Below are positions 56,564 through 64,000 of a DNA stretch of 64,000 nt, piece by piece (the first letter of the stretch is position 1; every line of letters starts with the position of its first letter). Origin of the DNA: Topomyia yanbarensis (taxonomy: Eukaryota > Arthropoda > Insecta > Diptera > Culicidae); the NCBI RefSeq assembly GCF_030247195.1, contig NC_080672.1:362258271-362322270 (forward strand). Direction: 5' to 3'. The notes under the pieces are model-generated. The model was not told where the DNA came from. It saw nothing but the letters and a program-made list of their open reading frames with translations, and did no database searches. Both the position numbers and the translations under genes were made by a program.

Positions 56564-57645
56564 CACGTTTTTGGTATTTCCGACCACAGTGCGCTGCCTG
56601 CTGGCTCGTGGTGGATTCGGATTCATTTGTAGTAGTTGTTAAGCCAAGCGACTAAACCTAAACCTCTTGTATCTCGCAATCCTATCCATCCGGAGCAACC
56701 GTTAACTACTGCTTTGTGTTCTTACTTATTTTGTTTTGTGTTAATCGTCATGTTTATCCATTGCTACTTTTCCTTGCTTGCTGTGAAATATCGTACCTGT
56801 TGAGACTGTAGCGGGCCAAATGGCCGTTTACGGTTTCCGTCTACCAAAACGCTCCTCAGGACGTTTTAAACGAGTAGCTTTAGCGCCACCCCCGAAGAGG
56901 ACCACTCGTCAGGTTAGAATTGCCCAGCATGAAACCTAACCTCAGGGCAGGTTATAGAAATTGATCCCGAAATGGCGCAAAGGAACGGTAGGTAAACACA
57001 AAATGTGAAAAGATGCACTCCGTTTCGCGTATAGATGGAGCCACTACTATGTTTAGCAAAGACGCAAGAGAAATGATCGTTATACCAACTCGAAAGCTCA
57101 TGCACTAAAAAAACGATCAGTTATCATCACAGGCAGAACTCAGTCGAACACTCTTTCCCTCTCGCTTTGTAAGTAGTAGTGGGGACTAATTCCCGATAGC
57201 CCATCGGAGTAAAACAAACACAAAGAAAATTCAAATCTACGGAAACGACGCGAAACGTGAGAAATCTTCTCGAACCAAATTCACTACATGGGAAAGCTAA
57301 TCAACATAAAAAATACAAACATTTCAGGTAACACTAACTAACAGAAAAACATTTTATTGGACGGATTAAAATACGGCATTTTATTCTTAACCTAGGTTTT
57401 ATATATTCATTTAACTGTACATTTTTCCGGTTCCTTCCCTCTCTTTCTAGCTTTCCCCTTTTCCTTCTACCTAAGTGCGGTCAAAATTTCTGCTAGCGGA
57501 TAAAGCTGCGCTGAGCAGTACAAATGCGCGCTCGGCTTTAGCTTTCGAGCGGCAAAGAAAGCTTTCGAAGGTTTGAGTGTTGTGTGTGTATGGATCTACG
57601 TGCACGGATCAATGATCTATTTTTAACTTACATGCGTTATTTCAG
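56564..57645. other. Unassigned sequence
   Basis: AGGTTAGAATTGCCCAGCATGAAACCTAACCT around 56,913 is a local imperfect palindrome (AGGTTAG / CTAACCT). No supported gene. Confidence 0.35.
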
Positions 57646-58065
57646 GAACAGCGTCGATCTAGTAGAGCTGCATCTCAGCTGGGTGCCGACTGGTATTGCG
57701 GCTTCGGCACCGACTTCCTATCGCAAACCTATTCAGCGATGGCGACGAACGGCGTCTACAATGGCGTCGCAATGATGACGCTAATTAGGCCTTTGCCTAC
57801 TGGGTGTTGAATTCGGCCAACTTTCCGACGATGAAGATGGCCGTCGCTCTAACGAAGCGCGTTGATGATTTTGCAGCTTCCTTCCGACCTTTTGCCAAAA
57901 GCGTCGGGAACTTTCGAAGCCGGAACGTGGGGTCAGCAGGGTGGTAAACGAGACGGGCGGTGTGCCGAGCGTATGCGTCGCTAGAACGCGGATGGCGGAA
58001 AATCTCCAAACTTTTGCAATAAAAGAAAAGAAGCCGTCGATCGGCTATTCGACGCTTTGAAGCTT
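57646..58065 (+). pseudogene. Decayed coding sequence, family unknown
   Basis: Directly after a good 3' splice site (TTACATGCGTTATTTCAG/G at 57,645/57,646), the frame reads EQRRSSRAASQLGADWYCGF and GTDFLSQTYSAMATNGVYNG. It then shifts by one to FAYWVLNSANFPTMKMAVAL and TKRVDDFAASFRPFAKSVGN, and shifts again to RVVNETGGVPSV and RTRMAENLQTFAIKEKKPSI, ending in a stop at about 58,060. GC at third positions is high in each piece. The pieces abut exactly where one frame closes and the next opens, which is typical of a frameshifted gene. I recognise no family. It could be a retrocopy, a degenerate exon or an element-derived gene. Confidence 0.4.
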
Positions 58066-58712
58066 TTTATCACACAACTCAATTATTTAATCTTACCTTC
58101 TTTTCACACACAAGTTCGCACGAAATGTAGCGAATTCAAATTTGTATTTCTGACCGCACAATTCACTGACCGCACTAGCTATGCCTATCGGAAAGGAACT
58201 TTTTTAATAAATTTAATCCTAAAAGAACTTCTCACATTTTTGACAAACTACCTTTTAAAACACACCGCGATACTAAAAAAGAACTTCACACTGCTGCCTC
58301 TTCCACGATCAGGATCGAAATGGACGAGTTGCAGTTCTGTAGATCCTCAGATAGGCGTCAAGTGATTCGAGTATTCGTAGTCGGAAGTACGTATTTTTAC
58401 AAATACTACTCTTTCGACAACCATTTCTCTCGCTTGAATTTTAAGAATACTCTTTCCTCTTAACACATTCGTATCTATCCATTTCATTCTAATGCGCATT
58501 TGGGTTTCGGTGAGACGGAATATTTTTTGAAAGTTCATCCGAAATAGGCTAAAATTGCATGCAAGGGAATATTTGTACACAAGCGTCTGAATATTTCTTG
58601 ATGTGATGCGTTTTGGCATAGTGAGCGTAGTGAACGAATAATGACAAAAACTACGAAAAAGGTGAACATGCTACAAGACATGAATCGATCCATAGGAAAC
58701 GACCACAAGGAT

Positions 58713-59057
58713 TTACATCTGTTTACAGCCAGCTTCGCCGGGCTTCTTATCCTTCTTGGTGCGAGTCATTCCTATTTATCTGCTAGCTGGTGCTGAGAAC
58801 TTCTCGGCGGCGGTATTTCACCCTATACCGATGCCAATATTCGCGATCCATTTCGCTGCCACTCCAACGGAATAATCATCGGCGGTAAAATTTCTCTAGA
58901 CAACGATATCCCGATTTTCTCCAACTTCGTGTTTTTCCTCCTTAGCTGCCGTTGCTAGCTCGCTGACCAACATCTGGTGTCTACTCACTACTGTTGCTAA
59001 TATCGAAGCTTGTCGAAACGTGAATCGATCCTTCAGAGAAGCCGTCCAACTTGACAT
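58713..59057 (-). pseudogene. Decayed 115-codon coding frame, family unknown
   Basis: One minus-strand register runs from an ATG at 59,057 to a TAA at 58,713, interrupted by three stops (TAG, TGA, TAA). It reads MSSWTASLKDRFTFRQASIL, SELATAAKEEKHEVGENRDI, then RNFTADDYSVGVAAKWIANI, then NTAAEKFSAPASR, and ends with a lysine-rich MTRTKKDKKPGEAG tail. The balanced amino-acid content across all pieces argues for former coding sequence. Other registers are also partly open, so confidence is limited. No family recognised. Confidence 0.35.
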
Positions 59058-59873
59058 ACATCCTTTTCCAGCCACCCTCGCAAAGTTTCGTCCTTGGATT
59101 CTTCATTGACTTGTTTCTAGAGTGACCGAACTCAAATGACATTTTATGTGCCAAAACGGTTTGCCGTATATTTTTTTCCTGAACAGGAAGGTAATAAACT
59201 TTTAAATGTAATTTAAAACCCTCATGGTTTGAAACCCCCCCCCCCCCTCGGTGCGCACGGGCCTGGCCAAGGATAATGAGCGATGGAATTAGGCGGTCAA
59301 CTGGTTACTCTAAATTTCAACCTGCAAATAGGATATTAACACTTTTGAAATTCAAACTTTTGAGCACTCTCCTATATTTCAATATACATTTGAAATTCAG
59401 TTGGCATAGAGTGTTTCAAACTATATTAAGAATCCGCAGATCTTTTGAAATTGCAATCAGATACGCATGCCTTAGGTTAAAATTATATCCTTTTTGGAAA
59501 GCAGTTTTTTAAATTTTTTTAATATATGGACAGAAAATCAGGTTCAGTTAGTCAAAAACGGGCTTAAGTTTCTCATACCCACGCTGGCGCCTTGGTGAGG
59601 TATGGATTAAGTGTTCTGTATGAGAGGTGAATGACCGTACAGTGGGGACTCATCCTTTACATAATACAGCTTTGCCAACCAGTACCATACCAACGAAATC
59701 ATCAACTGAAATTTCAAATATGAAACTACATGTTTGAAAACGACAGACACGTACAAAGTTCACCTAATTGTAACGTGGATTCAATCACAACCATTGTAGC
59801 ACATCTTCACCACAGATAAAGCACATACAACAGTGAATTTGTGATTCTTAAGTTATTCATAACAAAAACTCAC
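59058..59873. other. Unassigned sequence with poly(C) terminus
   Basis: A run of about 14 C at 59,236-59,249 is followed by TCGGTGCGCACGGGCCTGG, resembling the mirror of 55,268-55,302. The 78-codon plus frame at 59,276-59,512 has no domain. Confidence 0.4.
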
Positions 59874-59992
59874 CCGCGCCCGATTTCGTGTCCATGAAGT
59901 ATGGTACATTTCCTTGAATTACCACGAACAACGCACCCATCTGTGATGGATTACCAACGGTTTTTATCATCACATATGTGTGTACTGTCAGC
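59874..59992 (-). CDS. Candidate internal exon of a host gene
   Basis: On the minus strand, a 3' splice site GGTAACTTTCAG/G (after 59,993) and a strong 5' splice site CGCGG/GTGAGT (before 59,873) bound 119 bp. The segment is open throughout in phase 1-1 and reads LTVHTYVMIKTVGNPSQMGA, LFVVIQGNVPYFMDTKSGA. The pattern of alternating hydrophobic residues suggests beta strands. A distant resemblance to PLAT-type domains is possible, but I cannot support a name. No neighbouring exon is evident, so the rest of the gene would have to lie beyond long introns or outside the window. It does not overlap any repeat I found. Confidence 0.4.
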
Positions 59993-61824
59993 CTGAAAGT
60001 TACCATACGACCAATGCGATTAATCGAAAGACATGTCACCGATCATGACATGGCGACGGTTTGGCGGCTTTAACTCTTTCCGAATAGTCTGTATGTCACA
60101 CATTTAATTCTGGAATCATTTCTGGTAATTTTTATCATCGTTGTTTGACGAACCAAAAAAAAATACGATCAACGCTTAAATTGTCTTGGTTTCGAATACT
60201 TTGCAGTCCCAAAAATAAACCAAAATGAAACACCTTTCTATTCGGTTTTTGACATGCTTGGTTAGTCATCTTATCAATTAAATACCTTTACTAACTACTT
60301 AAACTTAATAAAAGCATTTTTATCGCTCTGACTGAAAAAGTAGATACACGCCAAATGAAGGTCAACCTTCATCGCGACGCGAAAGGGTTAATGCGTGCGT
60401 TGCTTTGCATAGTGTCAGGCAATATGGCGCATTGTTTTTTTTCGAGCATTTTCCAGAAATTAAATGCGCGCGGGTAGGACACGATGCATTGTCTTTCCAG
60501 CTCGTTTCGCAAAACACATACGGGTCGATCGGGCCGTTACGTTTTTATTGGCTTTAATTATAATGCGCCATGTGTTTGTGTGTTTGTGAAGCAATTTTGC
60601 GTGGAAGGAAACGAGCACCTTGATCTATATATCGATGAAAAGGTGCGCATATTTTTGTGATCGATTATTATTGGCCTGCGTCGGTCGCTTCATCGTGAAG
60701 ATTCTGCGGTAGTAGTGATTTATGATACGAACCGAAGTAATCGATCGTAAATTATGTGTAGTGGAGACTGGAATCAATTGAACATTCCATTTTCAGATGT
60801 ACATTTTAAATATCGCATCTGGCGTGTTACTTAACTTTGGAGTAAACTGAAATTTAACCCGGAAGGTGATACAAACCCAAAGCAGAAACATTTACGAAAT
60901 TTCACAACAAATAGCTATCATTTGAACGCATTCTTTGCACTAAGTGTAATTTATGCCATATCATTCAGGAAACCTAGAAAAAAAACAATTTGGATTGGTC
61001 ACGTTCTTGACGACCGTTATACTTATCATCGCCAACACTGTCGGGTTTACGTTTCAAACTAACTGTACTCGTAAAAATGCATGAAATTGGCCGACATGAC
61101 CAAAAATAAACAGCAAACATTTGATTGTTGTGTGCCCATGTGCCTACCCAAATCCGTTTGTCCACCGCGCGCGTTAGGAACCCACCGGGACTACGGTGCG
61201 CAACGTGTCGATCATGTCCGTCACCGCACGGACTGATTATTGTACTGGATTGGATTTGAATAGTTCGGTTGCTCAGTGGCACCCTGCTGGACCTGTAGTT
61301 TTTGGAGAACGAACATGATCTTGAACACGGGCACTGAAGAAAATAGCACACTTTATATTCGGTTAACTTGGTGTGTTTTTCGGTATCATATTTAGCAACT
61401 GCGTATAGAAGAACTTCTATTTTAAATAGAACGGATCGCTTCAATTCGGTAGAGAGGTTGAGCCCACAATCAGAATTGATCGAAGCTGGTGGGAGGTTAA
61501 AACTTCAATTATTTATCTATCAAACCGGACAGTGAAGAATTTTGGATAATTATAAAAAAATATTTTGTTCGATTAAATTTGGCTACTTAGTGAAATTTTC
61601 AATAGATAAGCGATGCTGCTATCGTTTTACTTTGTCGTAAAGTAGGTATCTAAGCTGCACTTGCAGGTGCACAATGCATTGGCTTGCTAAGCAAAACTAA
61701 GGCTCGATTTCACTGGTTCTCATCAGCAGCACATCTTATCTTGCGGGACATGTAGGTAGGGGTTTCTCCACTACTTGGTTTCTTCTTTATTCCTCTGACC
61801 CTATGTGTCAGGGCGGCCTAGATG
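59993..61824. other. Unassigned, low-repeat region
   Basis: 60,390-60,760 looks unlike the surrounding transposon debris. It has several ATCGAT/TTAATTATAA/CGATCGTAAATTATG words and could be a regulatory region. The 156-codon minus frame at 60,974-61,444 has no domain. Within it a short GC3-rich register (VRAVTDMIDTLRTVVPVGS, about 61,240-61,185) hints at a small exon, but no good acceptor precedes it. Confidence 0.35.
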
Positions 61825-61955
61825 CAGAGCCGTAGCGTGGTCTTCTAGCGCCCTTAACAGAATCTCATTTTTGCGCCCCTCTGGTGTTTACTTTGACTTT
61901 CTTTTTCAGTTCGACCTTCAAACAATAATTTGTGTACGTGTAAATGGTACACCTA
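61825..61955 (+). repeat. hAT-like element left end, copy 1
   Basis: CAGAGCCGTAGCGTGGTCTT, then TTTACTTTGACTTTCTTTTT and CAGTTCGACCTTC, matches 63,873-64,000 in order and orientation. No right end was identified. Confidence 0.6.
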
Positions 61956-62734
61956 CCCTCTACTTCATCAATGTTTGACTGTCGTTCATTTTTCACAATG
62001 TTTTTCGATTGCGCTCAAATTTTGCATGGGGGATTTTTTTCGAGGTGCAATACTTTTGAGGTCTGTCCGGGTTGAAAATTCAGGATGACCATAAAGATTG
62101 GCACTCTACCGTATATCAATTATACTGAGGAGACAATTTTAGGAACTTTCAACTGGTTGGTGGATTGCTGAATAGGGTGCATATCATTAGATGCCAAGGG
62201 CCGTCATGGCATTACGGTTGTATTTTATACAGCACCCACCCGTCTTTTTGCACAAGAAGGTGAACCAAAGATACTTTTATCATCTATTGCTGATTAAGTT
62301 TTTCACATATTCTTCGATACAATTTCTAAGAAAATAGGTTGCATCCAGTCATATATCGAGTGAAGTTAGTTGACCATGACTTTATTCAAACTTGTTTTTC
62401 AGATTATATCCCCCATGATTCCTGTCTCTTCCTTAATATTCTACAGTTTTCACTTTGCGTCTGGCTCTAGGCCCGTGCATAAATGAACTCTCCTGAAATG
62501 ACCAAAATGATCCTAAAATGGATAGCAAACATGATTCGTCATCAAAGACTCCGAGTTTTCATTTAAAATCAAATACATTGAACTGGGTTCGTATCCGTTC
62601 TTCTTTCGGATCAAAAATACTCCGCTAAGTATTATAATATTTCGCAAGACGCAGAAATATTGAGCTGTGCCTGATTTCTCGAAAGTTCGCTTAGATAATC
62701 TCAGAATTTTAACATTTTGTCTAAAGCAAACAAA

Positions 62735-62880
62735 TGACGTTACTGGCGACAAGGCTTTTATGAAGAACTAACCCGTTTACATACCCGCTCACAAAGTTAA
62801 GATCGATAGTGTAGTTAGCGCTTTAAATTTGGCATGCATGGATCTACTGAAGGACGAGATTGGCTGGAAGATTCGCTGAA
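62735..62880 (+). pseudogene. Diverged relative of the 29.4-kb MKDCRLCL sequence
   Basis: ATGAAGAACTAA, then CCCGCTCACAAAGTTAAGATCGATAGTGTAGTTAGC, given here as the peptide PAHKVKIDSVVS, aligns with PAHKVEIDGVVT of the minus-strand candidate at 29,427. The two cysteines are lost and a stop follows the third codon. The frame continues ALNLACMDLLKDEIGWKIR to a stop. Both copies are embedded in unrelated flanks. Confidence 0.4.
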
Positions 62881-63872
62881 TGATAATTGCACCGGATGGG
62901 ACAAAACGTTGTGTCCCTTCAAACTAGTGTCGGGTGACCTTTGGCGTCTTTTTCGACAAGGATAGGCATGATAGGTTGTACCACTAACAGCGAAGTGATT
63001 TGGTAAAATTGCAGCAAAATAACTTTTTTACACCATTTTGAGCGACTTAGTGGGATGCAACATTTCAATTGTAGCATATAGCGAAATATTACTTTCCTGA
63101 ATTTGGAGTAAATTAGATTTATTTTTCATTTTCATTGCTTTGTAAAAGAAATCAGCAATGTTTGATGAACTCATCCTCGCCACCTTGAAACGAAGTGTTA
63201 ATCGGTCAAAATAAATCTGAACCAGAGTAGTAGGTAACTTAGACATTTTAAATAATTTGTAAAGAATAAAATATTTCCACAAAAATTGAAATTATGCTTC
63301 TTCTCATCAAACCTGGAGAAATTGATATAAAACTCGGAGGCCCGGGGATCGCTCCCGAAAACCGGAGTCTCCGGGTCAAACCTGGATGGGTGGCAACCCT
63401 ATTTGCAGCAATGTGTTTTTCTCTCTTTAGAGGCCGTCAATATACCAGCAAGAGGAAGCAAATCCGAAACAAACAACACCTGGTCTTAGAGATTGGAGAA
63501 GAAACAAGGATTATCCAACGCTTCCAGGAACACTGAAAATCTGATATTTCAAACCGGAGATGCAACTTAGTGCAGGATTGGTTGGACCTAGGTTGGGAAC
63601 CGGCAACTTTTTGATATTGAGGAACTCCTCTCGGTATCGAGGAGATTTCAATTTTCACGGTACGACATGGAATTATTTTGTCGATGATAATTAATCTAGC
63701 TTACTCTACGATCTTGGCTACACTTTAACAAGGTGGCCTGTCCATGTCCACATTTCCGTCGTCCTTGTTTCTATGAAATTAAGAAAACGAGCGGAAAAAA
63801 AATTTCTATAATTTTCGCTATTTTTGTAGAAATTTGAAGTCTTTTTCTTGTTCGTTATTTATTCTGGACTAT
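62881..63872. other. Unassigned sequence
   Basis: The 80-codon plus frame at 63,294-63,536 covers GGAGGCCCGGGGATC and GGGTGGCAACCCTATT repeat-like words and is not regarded as a gene. Confidence 0.4.
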
Positions 63873-64000
63873 CAGGACCGCAGCGTAGTCTTGTGGCACC
63901 TTTGGTAGAGTCTCAGTTATGCTTTTGTTTACTTTGGCTTTCCTTTTCAGTTCGACTTTCGAACGATAATTTTGTGTGTACCTGGGTACTTCTATCCTGA
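63873..64000 (+). repeat. hAT-like element left end, copy 2 (cut by window edge)
   Basis: CAGGACCGCAGCGTAGTCTT, TTTACTTTGGCTTTCCTTTT and CAGTTCGACTTTCGAACGAT match 61,825-61,955. The element continues beyond the last base of the window. Confidence 0.6.

Noticed and set aside
60974..61444. 156-codon minus-strand frame
   Set aside because: No domain recognised and residues look random; only a short sub-register (about 20 codons) has coding-like third positions, without a good acceptor.

Overview
This is eukaryotic, AT-rich, non-coding DNA packed with transposable elements. The best fit is an insect nuclear genome, most likely a culicine mosquito. The clues are a decayed DD37E mariner (ITmD37E-type) transposase, Jockey-clade LINE relics, a tRNA-derived SINE with a Feilai-like tail, many miniature inverted-repeat elements (MITEs), and repeats built on motifs I remember as common in Aedes-type genomes. 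No complete host gene is visible. Almost all open frames are short, unordered and lie over repeats, so the window is probably intergenic or inside very large introns. The species assignment is inference; I could run no search.

Layout. 0-8 kb: foldback and TIR MITEs, one half of a dispersed repeat pair (1.2-3.1 kb), GGGTTCGGGT-type degenerate repeats, a TA-flanked element with repeated CCGACAC boxes (5.35-6.04 kb) and a LINE RNase H relic. 8-15 kb: mostly unique sequence, partly GC-rich, with an antisense LINE RT relic and three MITEs. 15-25 kb: dispersed repeats, an hAT-like element with nested junk (19.8-21.2 kb), and a 2.5 kb TA-flanked element filled with GTGAAC/GTTCAC boxes (22.15-24.65 kb). 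25-34 kb: an hAT MITE with a perfect 8-bp target duplication, a long mosquito-type repeat, a possible first exon or pseudogene beginning MKDCRLCL, a GC-rich tract, and a 2.2 kb hAT-like element with a nested MITE. 35-41 kb: a SINE, the ITmD37E pseudogene, a 5'-truncated LINE with poly(A), target duplication and a hairpin array, and a 0.85 kb palindrome. 41-51 kb: mostly unassigned sequence, then a 1.84 kb foldback element carrying inverted 116-bp tandem arrays, and a longer relative of the 5.35 kb element. 51-64 kb: second copies of the left-hand repeats, a 1.08 kb palindrome, two decayed coding frames of unknown identity, one plausible host exon (59,874-59,992, minus strand), and the left end of an hAT-like element cut by the window edge.

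No operon-like or pathway relationships exist here. The genes that once worked together are transposases and reverse transcriptases, all broken. The most informative signals are architectural: several unrelated elements have become palindromic or have multiplied internal copies of their own terminal boxes, and the LINE tail at 38.4 kb carries a repeated hairpin whose stem bases co-vary between copies.
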